A stretch of 64,000 nt of DNA from Pseudomonas citronellolis (GCF_900112375.1 NZ_FOLS01000004.1:124001-188000); one strand, 5' to 3'; counted from the stretch's first letter, positions 29,623-38,435 are shown. Notes: generated by a model from the letters alone, not told the origin. Made by a program: numbers and translations.

Positions 29623-30288
29623 TCAGCGCCGGGTGTAGTGGCGCACCAGGCGGTCGCCGCTCATCTGCAGGGCCTGCACCAGCAGGATCAGCAGCAGCAC
29701 GGTGACCACCATGACGTCGGTCTGGAACCGCTGGTAGCCGAAGCGGATGGCCAGGTCGCCCAGGCCGCCGCCGCCGACCACCCCGGCCATGGCCGTGTAG
29801 TCGACCAGCACGATGGCGGTCACGGTGATGGCCGCGATCAGCCCGGTGCGCGCTTCCGGCAGCAGGGTGTGGAAGACGATCTGCCGGGTGCTCGCGCCCA
29901 TCGCCTGCACCGCTTCCACCAGGCCGCGGTCGACCTCGCGCAGCGAGCTTTCCACCAGCCGCGCGAAGAACGGCGTGCAGCCCACCACCAGCGGCGGAAT
30001 GGCGCCGCGCACGCCCAGCGAGGTGCCGGTGAGCAGCTCGGTGGCGGGGATCAGCACGATCAGCAGGATGATGAAGGGCATCGAGCGCAGCACGTTGGCC
30101 AGCACCGAGAGCACCCGGTACAGGCGCGGCGAGTCGAGCAGCTGGCGCTGGCCGGTGAGGTACAGCAGCACGCCCAGCGGCAGCCCCAGCAGCACGGTGC
30201 AGCCCAGGGCCGCGCCGAGCATGCTCAGGGTGTCCAGGCAGGCCTGGGCGATCTCGCTCCAGTCGACGTTGGCCAGCCAGTCGTTCAT
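29623..30288 (-). CDS. ABC transporter permease, MetI family
   Basis: A 221-residue inner-membrane permease, the normal length for MetI, with about five helices and the EAA loop 'EAVQAMGASTRQIVFHTLLPEA'. Its ATG overlaps the stop codon of the DszA/NtaA-like monooxygenase gene (ATGA), showing that transporter and enzyme are made from one message. Forms the channel with MetN-like ATPase. Confidence 0.9.
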   Translation of the reverse strand: MNDWLANVDWSEIAQACLDTLSMLGAALGCTVLLGLPLGVLLYLTGQRQLLDSPRLYRVLSVLANVLRSMPFIILLIVLIPATELLTGTSLGVRGAIPPLVVGCTPFFARLVESSLREVDRGLVEAVQAMGASTRQIVFHTLLPEARTGLIAAITVTAIVLVDYTAMAGVVGGGGLGDLAIRFGYQRFQTDVMVVTVLLLILLVQALQMSGDRLVRHYTRR

Positions 30289-31658
30289 CGCCGGGCCTCC
30301 TCGCGCAGGGCCGCGACCGGGTGCGGCGCGGCCAGGCGGTCGCCGGCGCCGAACAGCTTGTGGCGCAGGGTGCCCTCGGCGTAGTCGCGCTTGAACAGGC
30401 CGCGAGCCTGCAGCTCCGGCACCAGCAGGTCGACCACCGCTTCGAAGGTTTCCGGCATGACCACGCCGGCCAGGTTGAAGCCGTCGACGTCGGTTTCCGC
30501 CACCCATTCCTGCAACTGGTCGGCCACGGTCTGCGGCGAGCCCACCAGCACCGGGCCGTCGCCGCCGATGGCGCAGTAGTCGGCGATCTCGGCGGTGGTC
30601 CAGGTGCGCGTCGGGTCGGCGCGGGTGAAGGCTTCCACCGCCGACTGGATGGCGTCGCTGGGCACCTCGCGCAGCACCTGCCCGGGGGTGTATTCGGCGA
30701 AGTCGATGCCGGTCCAGCCGGACATCAGCGTCAGGGCGCCGCTGGCGCTGGCGTACTCGCGGTACTCGGCCAGGCGCGCCAGGGCCTCGGCGTCGGTCGG
30801 CGCGACTATCACCGTGAGCTGCTCCAGCACCAGCACGTCGCCCGGCTCGCGCCCGGCAGCGCGCACCGCTTCGCGCAGGTCGGCCACCTGCTTCTTCAGC
30901 ACCGCCTTGCTCGGCGCGGCGACGAACACGCACTCGGCGTTGGCCGCGGCGAAGGCCCGGCCACGGCTGGAGGCGCCGGCCTGGTAGAGCACCGGGGTGC
31001 GCTGCGGCGAGGGCTCGCAGAGGTGGAAGCCGGGCACCTGGAAGTATTCGCCTTCGTGGCGGATGCCGTGGACCTTGGACGGTTCGGCATAGACGCCGCT
31101 GTCGCGGTCGGCGACCACGGCGTCGTCTTCCCAGCTGGTTTCCCACAGCTTGTAGCAGACCTGCAGGTACTCGTCGGCCAGGGCGTAGCGCTGGTCGTGG
31201 GACAGCTGGCGCTGCTGGCCGAGGTTGCGCGCGCCGCTGGCCAGGTACGAGGTGACGATGTTCCAGCCGGCGCGGCCGCCGGTCAGGTGGTCGAGGGTGG
31301 ACATGCGCCGGGCGAAGGGGAACGGGTGCTCGAAGGACACCGAGGCGGTCACGCCGAAACCCAGGTGGCGGGTGGCCGCGGCCATGGCCGGGACCAGCTG
31401 CAGCGGGTCGTTCACCGGCACCTGGGCGCCGCTGCGCAGCGCGGCGTCGGCATTGCCGCCGTAGACGTCATAGACGCCCAGCACGTCGGCGATGAACAGG
31501 CCGTCGAGCTTGCCGCGTTCCAGTGTCTTCGCCAGCTCGACCCAGTAGTGGATGTCGGTGTAGCGCCGCGCCTGGTCGCGCGGGTGGCGCCAGAGGCCGG
31601 GCGAGAGGTGGCCGACGGTGTTCATGGCGAAGGCGTTGAGGCGTATCTGCTTGCTCAT
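30285..31658 (-). CDS. LLM-class flavin-dependent monooxygenase, NtaA/SnaA/DszA family
   Basis: A 457-residue FMNH2-dependent monooxygenase of the DszA/NtaA/SoxA group. Typical blocks: 'RLNAFAMNTVGHLSPGLWRHP', 'FIADVLGVYDVYGG', 'ARRMSTLDHLTGGRAGWNIVTSY', 'PVLYQAGASSRGRAFAAANAECVF'. The family opens or cleaves C-S and C-N bonds (dibenzothiophene sulfone, nitrilotriacetate). Here, beside SfnG and an SfnB-like protein, it probably desulfurises an alkyl sulfone or sulfonate. GAGGTGG lies before the ATG. It is translationally coupled to metI. Confidence 0.87.
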   Translation of the reverse strand: MSKQIRLNAFAMNTVGHLSPGLWRHPRDQARRYTDIHYWVELAKTLERGKLDGLFIADVLGVYDVYGGNADAALRSGAQVPVNDPLQLVPAMAAATRHLGFGVTASVSFEHPFPFARRMSTLDHLTGGRAGWNIVTSYLASGARNLGQQRQLSHDQRYALADEYLQVCYKLWETSWEDDAVVADRDSGVYAEPSKVHGIRHEGEYFQVPGFHLCEPSPQRTPVLYQAGASSRGRAFAAANAECVFVAAPSKAVLKKQVADLREAVRAAGREPGDVLVLEQLTVIVAPTDAEALARLAEYREYASASGALTLMSGWTGIDFAEYTPGQVLREVPSDAIQSAVEAFTRADPTRTWTTAEIADYCAIGGDGPVLVGSPQTVADQLQEWVAETDVDGFNLAGVVMPETFEAVVDLLVPELQARGLFKRDYAEGTLRHKLFGAGDRLAAPHPVAALREEARR

Positions 31659-31667
31659 GGCGCCACC

Positions 31668-32882
31668 TCAGTTCCAGTCGTGGCGCGGCGGGCGCTTGCC
31701 GTTGAGCAGCCAGTTGCCGACCAGGTGGTACTTCCAGCGCACCGGGTCGTGCAGGGTGTGCACGCGGGCATTGCGCCAGTGGCGGTCGAGGTTGTGCTTG
31801 CGCAGGGTGGAGCGGGTGCCGCCGAGCTCGAACAGCTTGTTGCTCGCCTCGATGGCGATCTCGGTGGTCAGCACCTTGGCCCGCGCCACGGCCAGGGAGG
31901 CGGCAGCCACCTTGTCCTCGTCGGGCGCCGCCTTGCCGGCGTCGAGCACGCGGCCGGCGCGTTCGAGCAGGGCCTCGGCGGCCTCCAGGCGGATGTCCAG
32001 GGCGCCGACCTGGATGATCGTCAGCGGGTCCTCGCTGGCCTTCTCCACCCCGGCGTCGATCCACGGGCGCGCCTGCTCGCGGACGAAGGCGATGGTGTCG
32101 CGCAGCGCGGCGCGGGCGATGCCGGCATCGATGGCGGCGGTGGTGATCTGGGCGAAGGGCCCGGCCAGGGTCGGGCTCTCGTAGGAGCGGTAGCTGGGGA
32201 ACAGGTGGAAGGCAGGCACGCGCAGGCCCTCCAGCAAGACGGTGCCGCTGGAGGTGGTGCGCTGGCCGATGCTGTCCCAGTCGTCCACCACCGTCAGCCC
32301 GGCGCTTTCCCGCGGGACGAAGGCCAGCTGCGCGCGGTCCTGCTCGTCCAGCGCCAGCACGCCCAGCCAGTGGGCGTAGAGCGAGCCGGTGCAGTAACCC
32401 TTGCGGCCGTCGATGCGGTAGCCGTCGCCCTCGGCGACCAGGCGGGTGCGGATGTCCTGCACGTTCTTGCCGCCGGTTTCCGACAGCGCGTTGGCGAAGC
32501 GGTGGCCTTCCAGCACCAGGGCGAAGAAGTGCCGCTTCTGCTCCTCGCTGCCCTGCAGGCGGATGTCCTCCAGCAGGCAGTAGTGGTTCTGCGGGATCTG
32601 CCCCAGGGACGGGTCGGCCGCCGAGACGATGGCGATGACCTGGGCCAGGGTGGCGTGGGACACCTCGGCGCCGCCGTATTCGCGCGGCACCGTGATGCCC
32701 CACAGGCCGCTGTTGGAGAAGGCGTCGACGATCTCCACCGGCACCAAGCGGTCGAGGTCGCGCTCGGAAGCGCCGGCCAGCAGCAGCTCGGCGACCTCGT
32801 GGGCGACGCGGATGGCCTCGGCGTCGTCGCGGATGATCCGCGCGGCGGGGCGGTTGATCGGATAGGCAGCAGAAACGGACAT
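31668..32882 (-). CDS. SfnB-family acyl-CoA dehydrogenase-fold oxidoreductase
   Basis: A 404-residue protein of the acyl-CoA dehydrogenase superfamily that matches the 'SfnB family sulfur acquisition oxidoreductase' group: 'GLWGITVPREYGGAEVSHATLAQ', 'GQIPQNHYCLLEDIRLQG', 'LYAHWLGVLALDEQDRAQLAFVPR' and the C-terminal 'RVHTLHDPVRWKYHLVGNW'. The start at 32882 has GAGGAAG upstream. It is predicted to work with reduced flavin in desulfurisation and lies 9 bp upstream of the DszA/NtaA-like gene. A sigma-54 promoter and upstream site precede it. Confidence 0.87.
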   Translation of the reverse strand: MSVSAAYPINRPAARIIRDDAEAIRVAHEVAELLLAGASERDLDRLVPVEIVDAFSNSGLWGITVPREYGGAEVSHATLAQVIAIVSAADPSLGQIPQNHYCLLEDIRLQGSEEQKRHFFALVLEGHRFANALSETGGKNVQDIRTRLVAEGDGYRIDGRKGYCTGSLYAHWLGVLALDEQDRAQLAFVPRESAGLTVVDDWDSIGQRTTSSGTVLLEGLRVPAFHLFPSYRSYESPTLAGPFAQITTAAIDAGIARAALRDTIAFVREQARPWIDAGVEKASEDPLTIIQVGALDIRLEAAEALLERAGRVLDAGKAAPDEDKVAAASLAVARAKVLTTEIAIEASNKLFELGGTRSTLRKHNLDRHWRNARVHTLHDPVRWKYHLVGNWLLNGKRPPRHDWN

Positions 32883-32952
32883 GGTCTTCCTCGTGGCGAA
32901 CAGTGGCCCGTGTGGGGCCGGGACCTCCCGGCAGCGGGCCCTGTCCTGGTTG

Positions 32953-32968
32953 AGCACGATCCATGCCC
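32953..32968 (-). promoter_or_regulatory. Putative sigma-54 promoter of the sfnB-like/DszA-like/met-like operon
   Basis: On the minus strand GGGCATG-GATC-GTGCT, with GG and GC doublets 10 nt apart. It is weaker than the sfnG and msuE promoters, but the distance to the upstream CTGTTG-type site is nearly the same. Confidence 0.55.
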
Positions 32969-33049
32969 GAAATTTTCTTCCTATAAATCAACTACTTACT
33001 GGATAGCAAAGACAGCCGAGTCGCTGGCCGGACACTGTTTGTTGAAGCA

Positions 33050-33067
33050 CTGTCCGGCAGCCAACAG
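33050..33067. promoter_or_regulatory. Putative SfnR site (sfnB-like operon)
   Basis: CTGTCC-GGCAGC-CAACAG: one half-site is perfect and the other has two mismatches. It lies 81 nt upstream of the sigma-54 -24 element at 32968, overlapping a larger GCCGGACA/TGTCCGGC stem just past the sfnG stop codon. Confidence 0.5.
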
Positions 33068-33074
33068 TTGCCCG

Positions 33075-34166
33075 TCAGGCAACAGCCTTGCGCTGTGCCT
33101 CGGCCTCCAGCTCGCGCACCAGCGGCAGGACCTTCTCGCCGAAGTACTCCACCTCTTCCTGGAAGTGCAGGAAGCCGGAGAGCACCAGGTCCACGCCCAC
33201 CGCCTTGAGCGCGAGGATGCGCTCGGCGATCTGCCGCGGGGTGCCGATCAGGTTGGTCTTGAAGCCGTCGTTGTACTGCACCAGGTCTTCGAAGCTGGAC
33301 TTCGCCCAGTTGCCCTCGCCTTCCGGGCTGGCGGCGCCGGCGTTCTTCACCTCGTGGCCGAAGGCGTTGACCGCCTCGGGGTTGGCCTTGTCGATGATCT
33401 CCTGCAGCACCGCGCGGGCCTCGGCCTCGCTGTCGCGGGCGATGATGAAGGCGTTCACCCCGATCTTCACCGCGTGGCCGTTGGCCGCGGCCTTGGCGCG
33501 GATGTCGTCGACCTGGGCCTTGATGCCTTCCACCGTGTTGCCGTTGGTGAAGTACCAGTCCGACACCCGCGCGGCCATGTCGCGCGCGGCCCGCGAGCTG
33601 CCGCCCTGGAAGATTTCCGGGTGCGGGCGCTGCAGCGGCTTGGGCTTGAGGCTGTAGTCGCGGAAGCGGTAGAAGTCGCCGTTGAAGGTGAAGTTGTCCT
33701 GGGTCCAGATGCCCTTGAGCGCGCGGATGAATTCCTCGGAGCGGCGGTAGCGCTCATCGTGCTCCAGCCAGGGCTCGCCGATGGCGTGGAACTCGCCCTT
33801 GAACCAGCCGGAGACGATGTTCACCGCGATGCGGCCGCCGGTCAGTTGGTCGATGGTCGCCAGTTGCTTGGCCGCCAGCGCCGGGTTCCACGGGCCGGGG
33901 AGGATGGCGGCGATGACCTTGAGCTTCTCGGTCGCCGCCAGCAGCGCGTGGCTGATGGCCACCGACTCGTGCTGGTACTCGGCGCCGTAGCCGGCGGTGA
34001 AGCGGATCTGCGACAGGGCGTAGTCGAAACCGGCCTTCTCGGCGCTCTGCGCCAGCCGGCGGTTGTAGTCGAAGTCCCAGCTGGTGCGCTGCTCGATGTT
34101 GCTGACGACGAGGCCGCCGCTGACGTTGGGCACCCAGTAGGCGAAGCGGATGGGTTGCTGGCTCAT
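33075..34166 (-). CDS. sfnG: FMNH2-dependent dimethylsulfone monooxygenase
   Basis: A 363-residue bacterial-luciferase-family enzyme with the SfnG N-terminus 'QPIRFAYWVPNVSGGLVVS'. Other marks are 'FDYALSQIRFTAGYGAEYQHESV', 'NIVSGWFKGEFHAIGEPWLEHDERYRRSEEF' (broken here at 20 residues: positions about 135-165) and 'HPEIFQGGSSRAARDMA'. It converts dimethylsulfone to methanesulfinate, allowing growth on DMSO2 as sulfur source. The ATG at 34166 has GGAG upstream. It has its own sigma-54 promoter (34239-34254) and SfnR-like site (34338-34355). Confidence 0.93.
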   Translation of the reverse strand: MSQQPIRFAYWVPNVSGGLVVSNIEQRTSWDFDYNRRLAQSAEKAGFDYALSQIRFTAGYGAEYQHESVAISHALLAATEKLKVIAAILPGPWNPALAAKQLATIDQLTGGRIAVNIVSGWFKGEFHAIGEPWLEHDERYRRSEEFIRALKGIWTQDNFTFNGDFYRFRDYSLKPKPLQRPHPEIFQGGSSRAARDMAARVSDWYFTNGNTVEGIKAQVDDIRAKAAANGHAVKIGVNAFIIARDSEAEARAVLQEIIDKANPEAVNAFGHEVKNAGAASPEGEGNWAKSSFEDLVQYNDGFKTNLIGTPRQIAERILALKAVGVDLVLSGFLHFQEEVEYFGEKVLPLVRELEAEAQRKAVA

Positions 34167-34238
34167 GGTTCTGCTCTCCGGGAGTGGCGCGATTGCATGC
34201 CGCGCGGCCAGGCGCCACGCGGCTTCCACCTGGGCCGG

Positions 34239-34254
34239 AGCAGCAACCGTGCCA
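34239..34254 (-). promoter_or_regulatory. Sigma-54 promoter of sfnG
   Basis: On the minus strand TGGCACG-GTTG-CTGCT: the -24 element is perfect and the -12 GC doublet is correctly spaced. It lies about 73 bp before the start codon. Confidence 0.8.
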
Positions 34255-34337
34255 GTGCCGGAAAGCCTTGCGGATCATGAACTTGCAACAGGCGCCGGGT
34301 TATCGTCCTGTCCGCCGCCGGGCAGGCTGCTGATGCG

Positions 34338-34355
34338 CTGTTGCCAGGTGAACAG
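34338..34355. promoter_or_regulatory. Putative SfnR site (sfnG promoter)
   Basis: CTGTTG-CCAGGT-GAACAG, one mismatch from the perfect msuE site. It lies 83 nt upstream of the -24 element, exactly the spacing seen at msuE. Confidence 0.65.
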
Positions 34356-34449
34356 CCGGGCGACGGAAATGTGCCGCCGCGCCCTGCAAGCGCCAAAGCA
34401 CCGACTAGACTTGCACCTCCCGGCCCGTGCATTTTCCAAGGAGGCCATC

Positions 34450-35178
34450 GTGCGTACCTGTTTCGTACTGCTCCTCGTGGCCGGCCTGGCCGGCTGCGCG
34501 GCGGATGTGAAGCGCGCCGACGCGCTCTCCCCCATCAGCACCTATGCCGACACCCGCAACCGCCTGCTGGTGAACTTCCAGGGCGATGCCAGCGTGACCG
34601 CGACGCCGGGCTGGACGCGGCTGACCAGCACCTGGCGGCGCATCCTGGCGGACCGCGCGGCCTCGTCCGACTACCAGCTGGGCGAGCAGGCCGGCGCGGT
34701 GAGCCCCACCGCGCTGCCAGCGACGCTGCTGGTGGTGGAAGTCGACCGCTTGCGCCAGCAGGCCGACGGCGACGGCCTGGGCAAGGGCAGCCTGCGCGTC
34801 AACGTGCGCTTCACCGACGGCCCCAGCGGCCGGCTGATGGGCTCGCGCCGCTACGAGAGCGAATCCGCCGAGCCGGCGGCGCTGGAAGGCCAGCTCAAGG
34901 ACATTTCCAAGGCGATCATCGAGGAAGTCGAAAGCGCCCAGCGCATCGCCAAGCGCGACCCGCTACCGGAGGCGCCGATGCCGGCCAGCACGCCGGCCGA
35001 GCAACCGGCCCGCCCCGCGCCGGCCCCGGCGCCCGGCCAGTCGGTGGCCAGCCGGGAGGCGGCGGCCAAGCCGGTGGTGGCAGTGGAGAACCAGGAGCGC
35101 CAGCTGCAGAAGCTGCAGCGCAGCAACCTGCCGTTCGACCAGTACCAGAACGAGTACCGGCGCATCACTTCGCAGTGA
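34450..35178 (+). CDS. Hypothetical lipoprotein with SHOCT-like C-terminal tail
   Basis: A 242-residue lipoprotein. I chose the GTG at 34450 because AAGGAGG lies 5 nt upstream and the frame then gives a clean lipoprotein signal, 'MRTCFVLLLVAGLAGC' (lipidated C16). The central domain (about 35-160) contains 'TATLLVVEVDRLRQQADGDG'-like beta-rich sequence, loosely similar to DUF4410-type lipoproteins. A Pro/Ala-rich linker (about 178-205) leads to the tail 'LQKLQRSNLPFDQYQNEYRR', shared with the lipoprotein at 4604. Function unknown; convergent with the small acidic protein gene. Confidence 0.75.
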   Translation: MRTCFVLLLVAGLAGCAADVKRADALSPISTYADTRNRLLVNFQGDASVTATPGWTRLTSTWRRILADRAASSDYQLGEQAGAVSPTALPATLLVVEVDRLRQQADGDGLGKGSLRVNVRFTDGPSGRLMGSRRYESESAEPAALEGQLKDISKAIIEEVESAQRIAKRDPLPEAPMPASTPAEQPARPAPAPAPGQSVASREAAAKPVVAVENQERQLQKLQRSNLPFDQYQNEYRRITSQ

Positions 35179-35191
35179 GCGCCGGCGCGCC

Positions 35192-35371
35192 TCAGTCGTC
35201 GTGCCAGTGGGCGTCGCTGTCCTCGTCGTCCCAGTCGTCCTGATCGTCCTCGGGCTCGTCGCGCAGGCCGGTGGCGTCGTGCTCGAAATCCTCCGGGGAA
35301 TCCTCGTCCCACTCGTGGTCGAGCAGATGCTCGTGCTCCGGCTCGGGGAGGTCGATGTCGTCGTCGTGCAT
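35192..35371 (-). CDS. Small highly acidic hypothetical protein
   Basis: A 59-residue frame starting 'MHDDDIDLPEPEHEHLLDHE' and ending 'DWDDEDSDAHWHDD'. Nearly half of the residues are Asp or Glu, with many His, and there is almost no basic charge. The ribosome site is weak (GAGA). Composition suggests a metal- or nucleic-acid-mimic type protein, but no family is recognised. It could be a chance GC-rich frame, although the strong acidic bias and its exact fit between two genes speak for coding. Confidence 0.55.
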   Translation of the reverse strand: MHDDDIDLPEPEHEHLLDHEWDEDSPEDFEHDATGLRDEPEDDQDDWDDEDSDAHWHDD

Positions 35372-35607
35372 GGTGCGGTCTCGGCAGGCGGGGTGCGGCG
35401 AGCCTCAATGCTACGGCCTCGCCGGGCCCGCGCAAAGCCTCGGCGGTCGCGCGGCGCGGCGCATTTGGCTATAAGTCAGAAGGAAGGTCATGACGTTTTC
35501 CTATGGGGGCGATGCCGTTTCCAGCATTGTGCGGGAAGCCTCGCTTGCCGATCCTGTGGCCACACCGGGGCATCGGCCCTGCGCACAACAGCAGAAGGAC
35601 ATCCAGC

Positions 35608-36045
35608 ATGAAGACCGTCGCACAGCTCCTCCACGCCAAGCAGAGCCAGCAGGTGCACACCATAGGCCCGCACGAGATGGTGCTCGACGCCCTGCGGGTG
35701 ATGGCGGTGAAGAACGTCGGCGCCCTGCCGGTGGTGGACAACGGCCAGGTGGTGGGCGTGGTCAGCGAACGCGACTACGCGCGCAAGATGATCCTCCAGG
35801 GCCGCAGCTCGGTGGGCACCCCGGTCAGCGCCATCATGAGCTCGCCGGTGGTCACGGTGGATTCGCAGCAGAACGTCGACACCTGCATGAGCATCATGAC
35901 CGAGCGCCACCTGCGCCACCTGCCGGTGGTGGAGAACAGCCAGCTGGTGGGGCTGTTGTCCATCGGCGACCTGGTCAAGGAAGCCATCGCCGAGCAGGCC
36001 CAGCTGATCCAGCAGCTGGAGCAGTACATCCGCGGCGAACAGTGA
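35608..36045 (+). CDS. Tandem CBS-domain protein
   Basis: A 145-residue protein made of two CBS domains (about 8-62 and 75-130): 'ALRVMAVKNVGALPVVDNGQVVGVVSERDYARKM' spacing in the first (residues 28-61) and 'MTERHLRHLPVVENSQLVGLLSIGDLVKE' in the second. Such stand-alone pairs bind adenine nucleotides (AMP, ATP, NADH) and regulate partner enzymes or transporters. AAGGA lies 8 nt before the ATG at 35608. Monocistronic as far as can be seen; partner unknown. Confidence 0.9.
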   Translation: MKTVAQLLHAKQSQQVHTIGPHEMVLDALRVMAVKNVGALPVVDNGQVVGVVSERDYARKMILQGRSSVGTPVSAIMSSPVVTVDSQQNVDTCMSIMTERHLRHLPVVENSQLVGLLSIGDLVKEAIAEQAQLIQQLEQYIRGEQ

Positions 36046-36138
36046 GCCAGCGGCGGCTGCGGCGGACGGCGCCATGACAGGGGCGCGGATGGGGCATTAG
36101 AATTTGATTAACATCCGCGAACCGAACAAGTAGAACCC

Positions 36139-36321
36139 ATGGAAAACCGCACCGCCCGCCTGACCGTCCTGATCGACCCGGTGAAGAAGAAGGCCTTCGA
36201 GGAACTCTGCGCCAGCCAGGACCTGACACCGTCCCAGGTGGTTCGCCAGCTGATCCGCGATTACCTGGAGAGCCACGGGGTGAGCTATGCCACGCAGCCG
36301 AAGGTGGGGGGGCAGGATTGA
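36139..36321 (+). CDS. Ribbon-helix-helix (CopG/Arc-like) small protein
   Basis: A 60-residue protein with the pattern of a ribbon-helix-helix DNA-binding domain: beta strand 'TARLTVLIDP', helix A 'KKKAFEELCASQD' and helix B 'TPSQVVRQLIRDYLESHG'. Such proteins bind DNA as dimers, often as antitoxins or repressors. No toxin gene accompanies it, so it may be an orphan regulator. The ribosome site is weak. Confidence 0.75.
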   Translation: MENRTARLTVLIDPVKKKAFEELCASQDLTPSQVVRQLIRDYLESHGVSYATQPKVGGQD

Positions 36322-36564
36322 GGGCCGCGGCCAGTCTGGAGCAGCCTGCCGGCTCGATCGCGGACGGAGTCCGCTCCTACGGTTCCAGGAAGCATGGCTT
36401 TTCGTAGGATGGTGTTGAGCGAAGCGATACCCATCACCGCAACTGCATGGGTTTCGCAGGCTCAACCCATCCTACGAAAAGCGCTGGCGAGACCGGTCCC
36501 AGGGAGGCACGGGCGTAGGAGCGGACTCCGTCCGCGATTGCTCCCAGGCGGCGCCGAATCCTCC
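36322..36564. repeat. Gap with two REP units and a 74-bp palindrome
   Basis: It contains a CGCGGACGGAGTCCGCTCCTACGG-type REP (about 36357-36382), palindrome copy 2 (36403-36476) and an inverted REP, GTAGGAGCGGACTCCGTCCGCG (about 36516-36538). No gene seen. Confidence 0.75.
36403..36476. repeat. 74-bp palindromic element (CGTAGGATGG family), copy 2
   Basis: Same orientation and nearly the same sequence as copy 1 at 9488. The outer stem extends here by TTTT/AAAA (36399-36480). Confidence 0.8.
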
Positions 36565-38214
36565 CTACGAAGAAACCCCCTCCTCCTCCCGCCCCTCGCA
36601 GGCCGCCAGCGCCATGGCAAAACTGGCATGGTAATTCCGCCTACCCACCGCCTCGATGATCCCCGCCCGCACCAGCTTGTGCCGCACCCGCTGGTTGGCC
36701 TCGCAGAGCTTCACCGTCACCCCGCGCTTGCGCAGTTGCTGGATCATCTCCTCCAGCGTCTGCATCCCGGTGATGTCCATGAACGGCACCCGCCTCAGGC
36801 GGATCACCAGCAACTGCGGATCGCTGCGGGTCTGCGCCAGGGCACGCTCGAAGGTTTCCGCAGCACCGAAGAACAACGGCCCCTCGATGGTGTAGACCAG
36901 CACGCCCGGCGGCAGCGCGCCCTGCAGTTCGCCCCGCAGCTCGGCGCTGCCCTGCTGCAGCACTTCCACCGAGGAGGCCATGCGCCGCATGAACAGCAGC
37001 ATCGCCAGGATCACCCCGATGTTCACCGCTATCACCAGGTCGCTGAACACCGTCAGGCCGAAGGTGATCAGCAGGATGGCCACGTCGGCCCTGGGCGCAC
37101 GGCGCAGCATGCGCACGAAGTGGCGGGCCTCGCTCATGTTCCAGGCCACCACGAAGAGGATCGCCGCCAGCGCGCACAGCGGGATGCTCGAGGCCAGCGG
37201 GGCGAGGAACAGGATGATCAGCACCAGGGTCGCCGCGTGGGCCACCCCGGCGATCGGGCTGTTGCCGCCGTTGCGGATGTTGGTGGCGGTGCGGGCGATG
37301 GCGCCGGTGGCGGCGAAGCCGCCGAACAGCGGCGCCAGCAGGTTGGCGATGCCCTGGCCGACCAGCTCCTGGTTGGAGTCGTGGCGGGTGCCGGCCATGC
37401 CGTCGGCGACCACTGCCGAGAGCAGCGACTCGATGGCCCCGAGCATGGCGATGGCGAAGGCCGGGCCGATCAGTTCCAGCATCCGCGGCAGGCTGATCTC
37501 CGGCAGGCTCGGCACCGGCAGGCCGCGGGGGATGCCGCCGAAGGCGCTGCCGATGGTGGCCACGCCATCGAACTGGAACAGCGCCTGCAGCACGCTGACC
37601 AGCACCATCGCCAGCAACGGCCCCGGCACCCGCCCCAGGTACGGCAGGCGCGGGCCGTAGAGCACCGCGGCCAGGCCTAAGAGGGCCAGCAGGGTGGTCG
37701 CCGGGTGCAGTTGCGGCAGCGCCTGCAGCAGGTGCCAGAGCTTCTGGTGGAAGTGCTCGCCGCCCACCGCCGGGAGGCCGAAGAAGTCCTTCCACTGGCC
37801 GACCCAGATGATCACCCCGATGCCGGCGGTGAAGCCAACGATGACCGGGTCGGGAATGTACTTGATGACGCTGCCCAGGCGGGTGATGCCCAACAGCAGC
37901 AGGATCACCCCGGCCATCAGCGTGGCCAGCTGCAGGCCGTCGACGCCGTAGCGCGCGGTGATGCCGGCGAGGATGACGATGAAGGCCCCGGTGGGCCCGG
38001 CGATCTGCACCCGGCTGCCGCCGAACAGCGACACCGCGATGCCCGCCACTATGGCCGTGTACAGGCCCTGTTCGGGCTTGACCCCGGAGGCGATGGCGAA
38101 GGCCATGGCCAGGGGCAGCGCGACCACCCCGACGATGACCCCGGCCAGCAGGTTGCGTGGCCAGTTCTGCAACTTCAGAAGCCCGGCCGCCCAGGCGTCA
38201 CGTACGGCGATCAT
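36565..38214 (-). CDS. SulP family inorganic anion transporter with STAS domain
   Basis: A 549-residue membrane protein of the SLC26/SulP family. The N-terminal 390 residues carry about 10-14 helices with 'GVVALPLAMAFAIASGVKPEQGLYTAIV' (residues 28-55) and 'ATGAIARTATNIRNGGNSPIAG', typical of the family. The C-terminal STAS domain covers about 430-540 ('ALPPGVLVYTIEGPLFFGAA', 'DITGMQTLEEMIQQLRKRG'). GGAGGAGT precedes the ATG. Members carry sulfate, bicarbonate or dicarboxylates. Nearness to sulfur genes makes sulfate possible, but bicarbonate is as likely. Confidence 0.92.
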   Translation of the reverse strand: MIAVRDAWAAGLLKLQNWPRNLLAGVIVGVVALPLAMAFAIASGVKPEQGLYTAIVAGIAVSLFGGSRVQIAGPTGAFIVILAGITARYGVDGLQLATLMAGVILLLLGITRLGSVIKYIPDPVIVGFTAGIGVIIWVGQWKDFFGLPAVGGEHFHQKLWHLLQALPQLHPATTLLALLGLAAVLYGPRLPYLGRVPGPLLAMVLVSVLQALFQFDGVATIGSAFGGIPRGLPVPSLPEISLPRMLELIGPAFAIAMLGAIESLLSAVVADGMAGTRHDSNQELVGQGIANLLAPLFGGFAATGAIARTATNIRNGGNSPIAGVAHAATLVLIILFLAPLASSIPLCALAAILFVVAWNMSEARHFVRMLRRAPRADVAILLITFGLTVFSDLVIAVNIGVILAMLLFMRRMASSVEVLQQGSAELRGELQGALPPGVLVYTIEGPLFFGAAETFERALAQTRSDPQLLVIRLRRVPFMDITGMQTLEEMIQQLRKRGVTVKLCEANQRVRHKLVRAGIIEAVGRRNYHASFAMALAACEGREEEGVSS

Positions 38215-38352
38215 CGTCCACTCCTCCGCGGAAGAATGCGCATCAGATTAACATGCCATGTTAATGGACGTGTACTAGGCCAAAGTCCTGTCTTACGCCT
38301 TTCCCGGGGAGGCGCTACGCTTGCCCGAGGGCGCTGCGCAAACGCAAACGCT

Positions 38353-38370
38353 GCTGCATTTCTGCATACA
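38353..38370 (+). promoter_or_regulatory. Putative activator site before the PAS/sigma-54 activator operon
   Basis: GCTGCATTTCTGCATACA. The core CATTTCTGC-TA recurs twice upstream of dmmA (41422-41439, 41445-41462). It ends 50 nt before a sigma-54 promoter, against 52 nt at dmmA. Confidence 0.6.
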
Positions 38371-38419
38371 GTCGCCACGGCGCCAGGCCGAGAAGGCCCA
38401 TGCCTCGGGCCCCGCGTCC

Positions 38420-38435
38420 TGGCATGCAACCTGCC
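38420..38435 (+). promoter_or_regulatory. Putative sigma-54 promoter of the PAS/activator operon
   Basis: TGGCATG-CAAC-CTGCC with GG and GC doublets 10 nt apart; the -12 element is weak. It lies 61 bp before the PAS gene start. Confidence 0.55.
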
